Shown: positions 19,496-32,122 of the stretch, piece after piece
Position numbering within the stretch: the first letter of the stretch is position 1
How the letters are laid out: each line of letters starts with the position of its first letter
The notes under the pieces: model-generated
What the model saw: only the letters and a program-made list of their open reading frames with translations
The model's database searches: none
What the model was told of the DNA's origin: nothing
DNA from: Escarpia spicata
Lineage: Eukaryota; Annelida; Polychaeta; Sabellida; Siboglinidae
Length of the DNA stretch: 64,000 bases
Direction of reading: 5' to 3'
Assembly (NCBI GenBank): GCA_963995525.1
Contig: OZ023206.1
Span: forward strand, 20,711,999-20,775,998
Position numbers and translations under genes: made by a program

Positions 19496-20635
19496 TGATA
19501 CTGATATTATCGAGAAGGGAGGACATAGACGACTGTTACTATATTACTAACGCATCCGCAGTCCGCCTCGTGTCACTCAGCCTTTTGACGTGCTATTTCA
19601 GTTCACTTTCGATAGGAGATCACCGATGTATAGATGCTGAGAAAACCCATAAAGAAACTGAACAAAATCGAAGAATGCTACTGCCGTTCGTTAGCAGTCT
19701 GGAGAGGACTGACCGACCAGGTTCAGAGAGTGCGCACAACAAGCACTGAACAGAGCTATCGGATTAACTTCGCGGGTCGTTGCAGACCTCGCAGCTGGTC
19801 CATGCCTCATTGGAACTAATTAAGATATTTATGCCTACAATTCAGAATTACCCAGAATACTTTCTGTTTTAGCGGTTTTCTGTTCATGTTGTGATTTTGT
19901 TCAACCGCAACAGTGCCTTTCTTGCCTTTCTTGTTCTGTTCGATCCAGCCTCTTCTCTACATTTCAGAAGTTCCGCCTTGTAGGGACTCGATGTTCTCTC
20001 AGCCGCATATCCTGGCCCACCTCTAGGCCTCAGCACATTGTTAGTTTTCCCATTGGCGACCATGTTAACGTTTTGTGTGATTATAAGAAAATCTGACCTA
20101 CAAAATGTCTTAAACTTCTCACCTGCTGTTATTATCATCTCATTGACATGCTGGTCGAGTTTAGTCAAAATCTAATATTTGTAGCTCTCGTAAAATGCCT
20201 CTTTGTGTGACAGCCGCCAATATTTACGAATGGATGCAGGCAGTAATCCGGGTAAAGGGTCAACTAGCCGGACACAAACTAATTTGGGGGTCTGCTGATG
20301 GACGATGGTCCTTAAAATTGGCCAGGGTAGCAACGTGTTTCTCAGCATTGGCTATATGGTTGTCATTGGCCAGATCAGGGGGGGGGGGGCATGACCATTG
20401 ATACCAGTATCCCATATTACCATATTTCCCCAGATTTAACCCATATTGTCCCAATCAACTTGACCCAAAATCAACGTGGATTCCTCAATTATCGCCCAAA
20501 CAGTCCACGCGATCTCTCGATCCGTTAACATTGGGTAAAATGCTTGAACATTCATCAAACATATTACAAACATGTGAAGACAATCACGTGGTCTTAATAC
20601 GCAGTTGAATGGTTGTTGAAAATTATATTAAACCT

Positions 20636-22400
20636 ACACAAGTCCCAAGGAAAAAGCCAACATCATGAACCAACAATTTGAATCAGTATTCACCAAAGGA
20701 ACCCGCCAGACCTGACCTGACCTGCTCCCTGACCAGTCGGTCCATCCGCCATTGGAGGACATTGCAATCACATAACCAGGAGTACAGACATTACTGGAGC
20801 GACTCAAGGTGCACAAGGTTGCTGGCCCCGACCAGATTGGACCACGTGTACCCAAGGAGCTCGCAACCACCATCGCACCCATACTGACAAACATACTCAA
20901 GCGGTCTTATGAAACAGGAGAGGTCCCTGATCAATGGCTGATAGCAAATCTAATTCCAATCTACAAGAAAGGGCAGCAAAAAGAAACCGGCAACTACAGA
21001 CCCATCTCACTCACATGTATCTCCTGTAAACTGCTTGAACATATCCTCACCACCAGCAACACGAGACACGCCAACACATATAATATACTGTACAAGCTCC
21101 AACACGGATTCCGCAGTATGAGATCATGTGAAACCCAGCTGCTCGAGTTTGTCGCTGATATAGCTAATGCAACGCAGAAAGGAACCTATACATACATCTT
21201 AATAATGGATTTCACAAAAGCCTTCGACAAAGTCGGCCATGCCAAGCTAGTCAAAAAACTCCACTACTACGGCATCCAGGGCAGGACGAACAAGTGGATC
21301 GAGAGTTTCTTCGCCAATAGACAAAAAACAGTCGTGCTGGAAGGCGAGAGGTCGTACGAGGCCAACGTCACCTCTGGCGTTCCTCAAGGGTCTGTCCTAG
21401 GGCCCTGCCTCTTCCTCTTCTACGTCAACGACATCCCCAACCAAATAGCATCAAGGGTCAGACTGTTTGCCACGACACTGTCGTGTGCCTCACCATCAGA
21501 TCCACCAGGGATGGGAAAACGCTCCAGAGTGACCTGCAGAAACTCGGGGAGTGGGAGAGGAAATGGCATATGGAGTTCCACCCAGGGAAGTGTCAGGTGC
21601 TCAATATCACACGCAACAGACACATCATAGAGTATGAATACACACTCCACGGCAACAAGTTGGAACACGTCAGCACAGCCAAATATCTAGGAATCACACT
21701 GTCCCACGACCTACGATGGAACCAGCACATTACCAATATCACCAACAAAGCCAATAGAACACTTGGATTCCTGAGACGTAACCTTCAGATAAACAACCCA
21801 AAGTTGAAAGCCACTGCCTACAACACATTAGTAAGACCATATGTGTATGCCTCATCAGTATGGAACTCCTACTCCAAAAGCAACATCCAAAAAATAGAAA
21901 TGGTGCAGAGGAGACCGGCACGCTTCACCCTAAACAGATACAGAAACAGATCAAGCGTATCTGACATTATAGAAGAGGACATCACTGGAGGAGAGACGAG
22001 AAAACCAAAGACTAACGATGCTATACAAGATGAGGAACGGGCTGGTAGCAGTAGACAGCAGCCAGTACCTGACCCCGTACACCGACCAACCCGACATACT
22101 CATACACAGGCTTATATTGTGCCACATTCTAGTGCCGACTATACCACCGTTTCTTCTTTTTCCAAAGAAAAGTGAGACAGCGGAATGCCCCCCAGAATCA
22201 ACCGCCACCGCCCCATCACTGGACACGTTCCGGAAGAGGCTAGCGGCCGAGAAAGAGTAAGACGAAGAAGCCTCGTAAACCTGCACTGCACAAAACACAA
22301 ACAAAAAACAAACAAAAATGTGCACCATCCTACACTGACAGCCGTCAACTTAATGACGTTGTTCAGTTTAAACAAGAAGAAGAAGAAGAAGAAGAAGAAG
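20636..22400 (+). mobile_element. Non-LTR retrotransposon (LINE A), 5'-truncated, RT frameshifted
   Basis: The RT domain spans two frames: 20,809-21,480 with NYRPISLTCISCKLLEHIL, LIMDFTKAFDKVGHAKL and SGVPQGSVLGPCLFLFYVND; then 21,483-22,175 with KYLGITLSHDLRWNQHI. The shift falls at the FADD catalytic block. The 3' end is an AAG repeat (about 22,374-22,399), a plausible LINE tail. Clade is uncertain, probably CR1/L2/Rex-like. It lies in the spacer at the palindrome centre. Confidence 0.85.
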
Positions 22401-22795
22401 GTTATAGGGGTGCCTGTGTAGGACTTTCCATTCCTACCCTTTGGCAACGAAATTTGTCATCATTCAAATAGGATTAAGGTACCTAAAGTGGAGGAATCCG
22501 CCGCTTTTGCCGCAGGCAATAAGCATCCAGAGGTGACAGGGCAACGGAAATGTCATCATTCACAATATGTTTGATGGCTAATGCCTATTAATATACCAAC
22601 ACAAGAACGCAAAATGATGGTTGCCCGGCAAGATGATTAGTTACTGGACTAAGATCAAGTTGCACGTTGCGGCCAAAGCAGTTTATTTATTCGATTTTCC
22701 ACTGGGTAGTCGGAACTTTGTATCGTTAATTTATTAAGTTTAATAAAGCGGCAACGTTGACACATGACATGGACATTTTTGTGAAGTTCATTCGA

Positions 22796-22828
<33 letters not shown>
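22796..22828. repeat. CGC trinucleotide repeat
   Basis: About eleven tandem CCG units lie in otherwise unremarkable sequence. The poly-Arg open frame over it on the minus strand is a by-product. Confidence 0.9.
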
Positions 22829-23185
22829 GGTACGGATTTGTTGTTATTTGTTGAACGCCAGCGCCTCATCATCCAAGTGTCGGTATTTGTCATGTTGCTT
22901 GTTTGGGAGATGTAGCATGGGGAATATGGCGGGTTTAGGTGGATATTATGTAGGGACTTCATGGGTTCGTGTCTCTCTGGTATGGTGTCGTTTTTTTTAA
23001 TAGTTTGACGGCTTCTATGTAAGTTGTTATTGAACTGGCAGCTACATCGGTCAGTAAACTTAGTTGTCATGTCGTCGTTCCATTTAAACTTGTTTTAAAG
23101 TTTTAGAAACCGACACAATGCAGCATTGCGACGGAATCATGCGTTGCACGAATATTGGACACTCTAGTTTATGTTATACTTCATA

Positions 23186-23232
<47 letters not shown>

Positions 23233-23234
<2 letters not shown>

Positions 23235-23699
23235 ACAACAATAATGTATTTATTTCAGACAATCATCATGTCCATATATACATGTACACAATAAAAGTAT
23301 GTAAATAAATATAAAAATACATCGATAAGAACAATATGTTTAAAAATTATATAAATCCCGGACCCACTGGTGCCGCAGTTTCGAAGTACAATACACGTCG
23401 CTAGTTTTAATGCTATAAATAATGGGATTCAAAGATATGTCAATCCTATTCATTAAGCTAAAAATAGCCTTTCTGATTACACATTTACCCGAGCTGACAT
23501 TAGCTGTAGCAAACATGTGGCTAGCACTACATCTCATGGGGAAATTGTTCAATATCCTGAAAGAGTTATTATATGCAACAACGAATTGCTGAAAATTTAC
23601 TTTTCTAAAGTTCACCCATAACGCACACATATAGATATTACCAAAATACGCTGTAAATAGCTTATTTTTTTACAGCAGTTGAACAAAAGTGGAATATAT
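23233..23699 (-). mobile_element. LINE B 3' fragment, minus strand, with folded-back end
   Basis: The minus frame at 23,340-23,630 reads FVVAYNNSFRILNNFP, then SASHMFATANV and LRHQWVRDLY. That is a C-terminal tail seen in some animal LINE pol proteins. Downstream on the minus strand is a GAAATAAA-type 3' end followed by an AT repeat (23,188-23,232). The 5' end at 23,699 abuts an inverted copy of its own last 69 bp. Confidence 0.65.
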
Positions 23700-23768
23700 A
23701 TATATTCCACTTTTGTTCAACTGTTGTAAAAAAATAAGCTATTTACGGCGTATTTTGGTAATATCTAT
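23631..23768. repeat. Near-perfect 138-nt hairpin, arms 69 bp, no spacer
   Basis: Arms 23,631-23,699 and 23,700-23,768 are reverse complements, with two mismatched positions by hand count and a GGAATATATATATATTCC centre. The left arm is LINE coding sequence on the minus strand. Confidence 0.92.
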
Positions 23769-24311
23769 ATATATATATATAATTGCTCATTGCTTGCTTC
23801 GATGCCGGATGCCCCCTCCAATACAAAATCCTGCCTACGCCACTGGCTGCATCCTCGCGCGGCAGGGGGCGCTGCTGATTACATCAGTCTCAGTAGTAGT
23901 TATCACCCCTGGTTTGCGAGATTACAGCACCGTTTATAATCGGAGATCACGTTAATGTCGGTCCCGTCTCAATTTGGGACATAAAAGAACCACTGAGGAC
24001 GACAAGCACCCTGGCAGTGACCACCCTCAGTGCCAGCATAAAAAGGTCGGCTTGACGATAATGTTCTGAAAAGGCTGGCTAGTTGAATGAGACCTCGTAT
24101 GATATTAACATTGTAACCACAATATATACAGACTAGTCAGTTAACAAAACATTGCCGAGTGCTGGAAACATGCAACTAGGAAATACTAAAACAACTAGTA
24201 CACGTACACAGTACACCAGTATCTCATATTGCCCCAGGTTCCCCTAGGTTATCAATCTATAGCGTCGGGCCACATGGTAGTCACACGGAAACTCAAGATT
24301 ACATAGATGCA

Positions 24312-24896
24312 ATGTTCCAACAGGCATTTATACCCCTTATCAGCAAGCCTACTAGAATAACAGCAACAACTGCCACTGTCATCGATAATATATACAGCAA
24401 TGATTTAATTGGTGCAAATTATCAATTGCATGGAATAATATATACAGATATTTCTGACCACCTACCAATATTTTTGCTCACTAAACATACTGATAGCACA
24501 AAGGTAGAAATGACAATAGTGACTAGAATATATAATGCGCAGACTACTGCTACATTCAAAGAGAGTATAGATAAAATATGCTGGGATGACGTTTATGCAT
24601 GCAGAGATCCACAAGAATGTTATTCTGTATTCATTAATGAGATATTAGTTGCATACAATAATTCATTTCCGTTAGCTAACACAACTATTAGGAAAAGAAA
24701 ACATAAACCGTGGATTACTATGGGACTCCGACACTCCATTAGAACTAAAAACAAATTGTGTATGTATTACTTGAAAAAACCGACTGTCTTCAATGAAACT
24801 AATTATAAAAGATATAGAAATAAATTAAATTGTCTTATTACTGTAGCAGAAAGAGAATACTATCGACATGAGCTTCAACAGCACAAGGGTAATTAA
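24312..24896 (+). pseudogene. LINE C endonuclease C-terminal part and linker
   Basis: The frame contains ISKPTRITATTATVIDNIY and the APE-type motif SDHLPI, followed by a linker with HKPWITMGLRHSIRTKNKL that is typical between endonuclease and RT. It ends at a run of A, where a frameshift separates it from RT. Confidence 0.8.
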
Positions 24897-25119
24897 AAAA
24901 AAACTTGGATAGTCTTAAAGAGTATTATAGGAAGGAAGGATCGAAGCATTTTTATCTAATGACCAATTACTAATTGACGGTAAATTAACAAAAAATAAAA
25001 AATGCATAGCTGATACATTTAATGAATATTTTACAAGTATAGGTCCAGAACTGGCTGATAAAATACCAGTCATATCAGAGAGACCTGATGACTACCTCCA
25101 AGGAGTCTATACAAATTCA

Positions 25120-26121
25120 ATGTATTTGTCGCCAACCACACCAGATGAGATAAAGGGAATTATTAAGAAGTTTAAAAACTCTAGTCCTAGATGGGATGGC
25201 ATAAAACCTATTATTGTCAAACAGGCCTTCTCTAACCTACTTGATCCTTTAAGTTACATTGTAAATTTATCATTTGATCAAGGATATGTTCCTGATCAAC
25301 TAAAAATAGCTGATATAGTTCCTGTTTTTAAAAATGGCGATACATCATTAATTAATAATTACAGGCCTATTTCTGTCTTGCCTGTATTTTCAAAGGTTTT
25401 TGAAAGATTAATGTACAATAGATTAATGAATTACATAATGAAACATAACATCTTGTCTAATTCCCAATTTGGATTTAGGAAAGGATATTCCACTGATATG
25501 GCTATTTCACTGCTAATTGACAAAATTAGTAAGGCAATTGATACCAAAGAGCACGTAATTGGGTTATTTCTGGATTTAGCCAAAGCCTTTGATACCGTTA
25601 ATCATAATATATTATTGAGAAAATTAACACATTATGGAATCAGAGGAAATATACTCCAATGGATTCGTAACTTTTTAAGTAACAGACAACAACGAGTAAA
25701 ATTCTATGGAACAAAATCTTCCCTTAAAAACATAACATGTGGTGTCCCGCAGGGTTCAATTATGGGACCTTTACTCTTTCTTATCTATATAAATGATTTA
25801 TCTACTTTATCTGACACGACGTTTACCATTATGTTTGCTGATGACACGAGCATCTTTATACAAGGCAACAATATAGATGAAATGGAAAATGTTCTGAACC
25901 CTGAAATAAAAAAACTATCTTTATGGCTTAACATTAATAAACTTTCTTTGAATATACAGAAAACTCACACAGTGACCTTTAGTAATACGATCAGTATAAG
26001 AGAGAGGTGTAATAACATTTGCATAGACGGCATACAAATTAACACTGTACATGAGATAAAGTTTTTGGGTTTGCTTATAAATAATACATTGAATTGGAGC
26101 ACACACATTAAATATATATGA
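25120..26121 (+). pseudogene. LINE C reverse transcriptase
   Basis: All main RT blocks are present, including SPRWDGIKP, the FADD catalytic motif and the downstream LGLLINNTLNWSTHIKY. The reading frame is lost only by one TGA at the end of this segment; the protein continues in the same frame beyond it (ITYCNVVWG, then YNTRQEVTY). It is the best preserved RT in the window. Confidence 0.85.
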
Positions 26122-26690
26122 AATAAAATTTCTAAGAATATTGGTATTATAAAAAAGGTGACAAACAAATTAGATAACAAATCATTGTTAAACCTGTATT
26201 ACATGTTTATATACCCATATATTACTTATTGTAATGTCGTCTGGGGAAGGGCCCCGAATATATACCTTGAAAAAATTCATTTACTCCAAAAACGAGTTTT
26301 GCGTGTAATAAGTCATGTAGGATTTATTGATCATACGCAGCCTTTATTTACATCTTATCAAATAATGAATATTTATGACGTAAATAAATATTTATGCTGT
26401 ATTCTAATGTACAAGCATAATAGGGATATGTTGCCAGATATATATCATGATGTATTTGTCCTGCAAATATCCACACATAAATATAATACAAGGCAGGAAG
26501 TAACATATAAAATACCATACTGCAAGACTAATTGTAGACAACTGTCTTTGGCTTATGTTGGTCCTAAAATCTGGAATACATTTATTACAAATAACTATTT
26601 ACAATATTGTACATCTCTTCATATGTTCAAACAAAGGACCAAGCGTCTAATTCTAGCAAACATATGCTAAATGCTGCTTTAATGTAATTT

Positions 26691-26843
26691 TGTCATGTTA
26701 AGATGTACCTGGTGTTCAGTGTTACGGTACTCGTGTAATGTTGTCATGTTAAGATGTACCTGGTGTTCAGTGTTACGGTACTCGTATAATGTTGTCATGT
26801 TAAGATGTACCTGGTGTTCAGTCTTACGGTACTCGTATAATGC
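26691..26843. repeat. Three tandem 51-bp repeats in LINE C 3' UTR
   Basis: Units start TGTCATGTTAAGATGTACCT at 26,691, 26,742 and 26,793, and are nearly identical. Confidence 0.92.
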
Positions 26844-28803
26844 ATTATTAAATAATTAGTTAGTTTATTATGAAGATGTTTTTTTTTTTTTTTTTTTTTT
26901 TTGACACGAATCATAGTTTTCATTGCAAATATGACATGAATAAGGAACACAAGCAATGTGTTGCTTCGTTCCATTTGTTACGTAATGTATACATGTTTCA
27001 TATTACTGCTACATCTGTGCTATACTTAACATTATGTATCAATAAAGATTATTATTATTATCTGGCCCGTGACACAGCTACGCATTTGTTGTAACGTTAT
27101 TATATCGGCAACATTACGCAAAGACTGTGTCTGCTGGGAAGCATCTATATAGGCTAGGCCTAACTAGAATTCGCAAAGTATATGCTTAAAATTTATTACA
27201 TTTTAAAAAGGGTGTTGCTTAAAAATGCAATCAAGTATACAATTCAGCTTTGCCTTTGGCTTTCGGTGGGGCCTCACAATCCAAACCTGCCCCAGTACCC
27301 CTTAATCCGCCCCTACCCATAAAATGTGTTGTAGCATTTATTTTATTAGCTTAAATCGTGCATATACAGTAATCATAAGATTCATGGTTACAAATAAGTA
27401 ACATCACATATTTCTAACACAAATTAAGCAGAGTATTCCATCCCACACACGCCAGGGGTGTGATGGATGAGAACACGCCCCCCCCCTCCCCTTTGTTCAC
27501 TTATTTTATTTTTTATACCAAAAAACTTATTTTAACCAGCTGTCTTTGTAAAACACAAAACAGCCAAGCCAATGTTGTTACCGGTACTTTTAACGTTGTC
27601 CAGTAGGCCCCTATAGCTAGTAAAACAGTTTGTATACGCTATGACCACTAGATGGCGCAACAGTTCTGGTGCGCCACCTAGTGAGTATTATTGCATCTAG
27701 ACGACGGACTCCCCGGCTGCCGCGAGTAGAGAAGTAGACAGTGACAGGTAAATTTTAAGGGATTCGATGGTATAGCAACTGCGAATGACACCAGCATAAT
27801 TGTCTTTCTTTCAGAAACAACTGCAGTCGCAGTTTTGTTTGTGTAAACTTTGCTTGGATGCGAGGGCTGGGCTGGTAGTTGACACTCGGAGTCAGAACTC
27901 AGTAACTGACACTGTCTGCACTCTGCAGTGACAGTGCTCACACGCTGCATCAGCAGAACTCGTTGTCAATACCTCGGACTGCGGTAGATTACTGCCACCG
28001 TATTATACTTGTAGTTTTGAGTATAGTCTTCAGCGGCACCTGTTAAGTTTGGTAAACACCTCACCCTTCCATGTCGATTACATTGATACTCTACCGTATT
28101 ATAGTTGACATTGACTTTGAGACGAGTTGTACAATTATTGACTACCGTATACAACCTGTTAGAAGGGAATACAACATTAAAAGGACACCCTTCCAAAGAG
28201 TGTTTAACATTAATCCAGCCCAGCACTTGGCCCAGAGGTAGGGAGGTGAACTGGCACCCAGGTACTGGATCAGGGTGGTGCCGAATTGACAGTCAACTTA
28301 CCCACCGATTAGATAACAGTCATTGTATAACACATCTTTGATTCTCATCATCACTCAGACTCTTGACTCAGTTGTGGCAATCACAGTTTAAACTTGGCTG
28401 GTGTTCAGGCTGCCAGTCAGGAACCACTTCTGACATTCTTGGCATTCATGACTTTTTGGTAAGGTTAACTCTGCGACTGGAGAACTTAAGGCAGACTGGG
28501 CATACCATAATCAAACTGGAGTTAGAAACCCAGTATAAGTGCCAGAGTGGAGGCTGTCATAAGTATTAATGTTGCATTCTGAGTTAATTACCATTTTTAA
28601 TGCATCTTAGACTTAGGAAAGTGAATGTATACTTGCTATCATATGTGTAACTGGGTGATTTGATACGTAATTTTTTATAAATTATGCATTTGCTAACAAA
28701 TAACGAAGATGGGATTTCTAAAGGTGTTGATCGATCTATTTTACCTTCCGGTCGAAATCTCATGCCAACGAGTTTAAAAAAAATGTCTTGTACATGTTGC
28801 GAA

Positions 28804-29538
28804 CAGGCCTGGGGTAATAGTAATATGTAATAGTAATAGGTTGAGCAAAAAATCAATGTAATAGGAAGAAATGTAATAGTAATTGACATATTACTTTTAT
28901 ACTACAATTGAACATTTCAACTAATTTCCAGATTACCCCATTTACCCATACTTGGACTTCAAAGGAATCTACACTTTGGAGTAATACTGGCTTCTTTTGT
29001 GTTAGACCTGCTCCTACAGCCTAACAAAGACAATGAATCCATGTACAGTTTACACAGCATAACTGACTGGACTGTTTGTAAAATCTGGTCAATGACAGGA
29101 GCTGGGGTCGTTCAGATGAAGTCTTCTCTCAGGCTGGCTGAACCATCTGTAAATGTACCTTTGTACCAACAAGTTTGCCACCTGTCACTCTCAGTTACTC
29201 TCCATCTATGTATGCGTGACTATATATATAAATATATATAAATAAAAGTACTTATATAGCGCCCAATCAATTAAAATTGCCTAAGTATAATAGACTATAT
29301 ATATATATAGTTTATTATATATATATATACACATGCATATATATGTTTTATCCTTAAACAGTATTATATATTTATGCATACTACCATAAAATGTTGCAAT
29401 TGAAAATGTAATAGTAATAGTAATTGCTTCAGATGTAATAGTAATAGGAAGAATTTCAGCATGTACTAGTAATAATAATAGGAAGGAAACAAGGTTATAG
29501 TAATAGATTACATTGCAATGTAATTGACCCCAGGCCTG
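28804..29538. mobile_element. hAT-like non-autonomous DNA transposon
   Basis: The ends are CAGGCCTGGGG and its inverse, flanked by an 8-bp target duplication GTTGCGAA (28,796-28,803) and GTTGCAAA (29,539-29,546), which differ at one base. CAG-type ends and an 8-bp duplication are hallmarks of hAT. The inside is rich in GTAATAGTAAT repeats plus an AT microsatellite; no transposase is visible. Confidence 0.78.
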
Positions 29539-29546
29539 GTTGCAAA

Positions 29547-30660
29547 CAGTAAACATGCAGACAGGGTAAACAAATGAGGTATGTGGATGATAAAGTATGG
29601 TTTTTATTAAATAGAAACACTGACATGTAGCTAAGTGCACACATAGTTAGTTTGTAAATAGGTAGGCTTGCTTGTTATGTCAATCACGTTGTTAAAATAA
29701 AATTATTTGCCTAACGACAACCGAATCATGTGTAGCCACTGGCATTAGCTACTGGCACTGCCGCGGCGGGAATGGAATGGTTGCAGTCAGGGGAGCGCAC
29801 TAACCAAAACATTTTAGATTATGTCTTACAGTTACACTTACAATGACACGTGCTAATTGTTATCTTCTGTTTGATTGCATCGATTAAGATTTATGTTAAA
29901 CCGACCGTAATAAAGAGTAAAGGTGGTTGGCATGTCATCATTCAAAGTAAACGTCTTAGGTTTTAGAAAAACAACGATACTACTGCCTTGCTACGGAATT
30001 ATGCGATGCGTGAACTTGGATCACTAGTATTTAAATGAGTTGATCAATCCAGCAATGCACTGTACAATGAGACATGTACCCAAAATAAGTACTGACTGAG
30101 GTAGAGTAGTTATTGCTTGGTTCAATTACCCCATGAAGGAATGCATTATTTACAAAACATTGTTTTGCTCAAATAATGTATACTCTTTCCAACCTATGAA
30201 ATATAATCAACATTACGAAATATTTAATTTTGGAATATGGGTAGCAAATTTAACATTTACGAGTTATGTAAACATTTTGTTTCCAAAACATATATCAGTT
30301 GTAATACCATCTTTACGGTAACAAATTAGTGCCATACTCTTCCGGCAGGATACGCTGGCTGTACCATGAATAAATAAGTATCGAATAAATGTTACTGATG
30401 GTCGTTATGTTGGTGACTGCAAAGGGATTCAACACACCACAGAAGAAACCGCACAGGTGAAAATGTGTAAACAACACAAGAACCCAACCCAAAAGTGACA
30501 AAGACGCCGATACCTCTAATATCACTCACGGCACAGCCTACGTGGGTGCTCACCCCAGCGTTGTCCATGACATTATCATGCTCAACTAAACTGTGATAAC
30601 AGTGCGGAATCTAGTCAACAGTCACCCTGCTGTCATTTATTTGTTTACGGATAAATAAAC
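29547..30660. other. Unassigned stretch upstream of the second gypsy element
   Basis: No gene was recognised. Around 29,920-30,020 a motif (GTTTTAGAAA, then a CGGAATTATGCG-type string) resembles 23,090-23,170 and weakly 62,215-62,270, suggesting a dispersed repeat. The last 300 bp may be leader or LTR of the following gypsy element, but no LTR pair was found. Confidence 0.35.
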
Positions 30661-31639
30661 AATGGCAGTGTTTATGTCGCCAATACCAACCATGGACTGG
30701 TCTAGTGCCGACAAGGCTGAGGCACTGAGGCTATTCAAGCAGAAAATTACCCTGGATGATAAAAATATCACAGACGATGTGGCAAAGGCCCGTAAAATAT
30801 GCCTGGGCATAGGGGATGAATGTCTGAAACGACTAAATGCTAGCGACCTAACAGAACCAGAGAAAAAAATCCAGTAGAGCTGTGGAATCTGTTTGAAAAT
30901 CAGCTCCAAGTAAATGTGAATTTCCGCATCCAAAGACTACACTTGATGCAGTACACTGTATTGTCAAAAGCAAGACCAGTCCCTTGACCATTTTGTGACC
31001 CAAGCCCAGACACTTGCTAATAAATGCCAGTTCACTGAAGTTGAACTAAGCGAACGCATAATCGAACTGATAATAGCAAGCACCCCACACGAAGGTTTCC
31101 GGAGGGAACCACTTGGGAAAAATGTTCTCAAAGAAGGCCAGAAATTTGAAGCACTGTCGGCTGGAAACGACCAACTGCTCGACGAGAATCAGACAGACAT
31201 CCATGAGGTGTCGCGTAGTAGGAACTGTTGACATTGGCAGGCTTGCTGCAGAAAAACAAAGATGCAACGGCGAACAAGAAGCAGCAAAGCGAAACGGCAT
31301 GGATGGAATCCAAACAGGAGAGGTGGACCGAACAAACAAAACAAATACAAACGTACATCAAGCACAGACCACAAGAGTGGAGTCTGGACGCAGTCGACAC
31401 TGATTACGAGACGGATGGTGTAACATACCAGAAATCGTTCTGTGCTGAACATACAACCACCCGGACTCAAGGGAAATGGATACACACTTCGACTGAAGGT
31501 AGACACAGGAGCTTCCGGAAATACGCTGAGAACATTCCAACAGATGTATGGTAGCAGGGCAAACACCAGCAGCCTACTCAGCCCAGCAAATGATGTCAAA
31601 CTCACTGCATACAACGGCGAGGAATTACGTTGCCTAGGA

Positions 31640-32119
31640 AGATAATGGTTACATTCAATAATGTAATTGATACAATGAAATAAAACTAGTATTTTATTTC
31701 CACCAATTGTATTGGAGTATAATTACATTTTTACTCTACTATAAATGCAATGTGTTAATGCACTAACAGTAAACAACTTCAAAAAAAAAAAAATTGAAAT
31801 TAATGTTATGACAACCTGGGCTATATGTATGGGCCAGTAGGCACACTGTCATAAACTTACTTAAAGTATTATTCATGCCACGGTATACTCATAATGATTT
31901 CCATTAACCTTACTGTCGAAATAGTTTATATCGAGAGTCCCAAATTCGTGCGTCGCACAATTCTGTGGCAATGCAATATTTTGTCTACTACACTGAATGA
32001 TGACAAGCCAACCAGGTTCATAACAATTGTAGCTGCCAGTTGAACATCAACTTTCACGGTCGCACTTGTAAAGCAGAATGGAACAAATGACACAATACGA
32101 AAGGGATACTGAATTGTCA
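31640..32119 (+). repeat. 480-bp repeat, copy 1 (inside gypsy 2)
   Basis: From AGATAATGGTTACATTC to GAATTGTCA this is almost identical to 34,835-35,313, differing mainly in one A-run length and one T/C. It sits where the protease-RT linker of gypsy 2 should be. A short AGAT occurs at both edges of this copy but not of copy 2. Confidence 0.9.
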
Positions 32120-32122
32120 TAG

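Larger units (their letters stand above)
24280..27060 (+). mobile_element. Non-LTR retrotransposon (LINE C), 5'-truncated, almost intact RT
   Basis: The insertion starts inside the endonuclease domain (SDHLPIFLL at about 24,465) and carries RT at 25,120-26,121: NYRPISVLPVFSKVFERLMY, GLFLDLAKAFDTVNHNILL, CGVPQGSIMGPLLFLIYIND and MFADDTSIF with intact FADD. A single in-frame TGA at 26,119 separates the C-terminal part (26,158-26,670). A frameshift lies near 24,896. The 3' end has three 51-bp repeats and an ATT tail. The palindrome's other arm lacks it, giving exact insertion edges. Confidence 0.9.
23838..28570. repeat. Right inner arm of the inverted repeat
   Basis: This is the mirror partner of 15,570-18,735. 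It is interrupted by a 2.8-kb LINE (24,280-27,060) and by an extra stretch near 23,945-24,180. On either side of the LINE the flanks GGGCCACAT and CTGGCCCGTGAC join up when compared with the uninterrupted left arm, which confirms the LINE as a later insertion. Confidence 0.8.

Noticed and set aside
22726..23070. Minus-strand ORF with a poly-Arg run
   Set aside because: Driven by a CGC repeat; no other protein-like feature.
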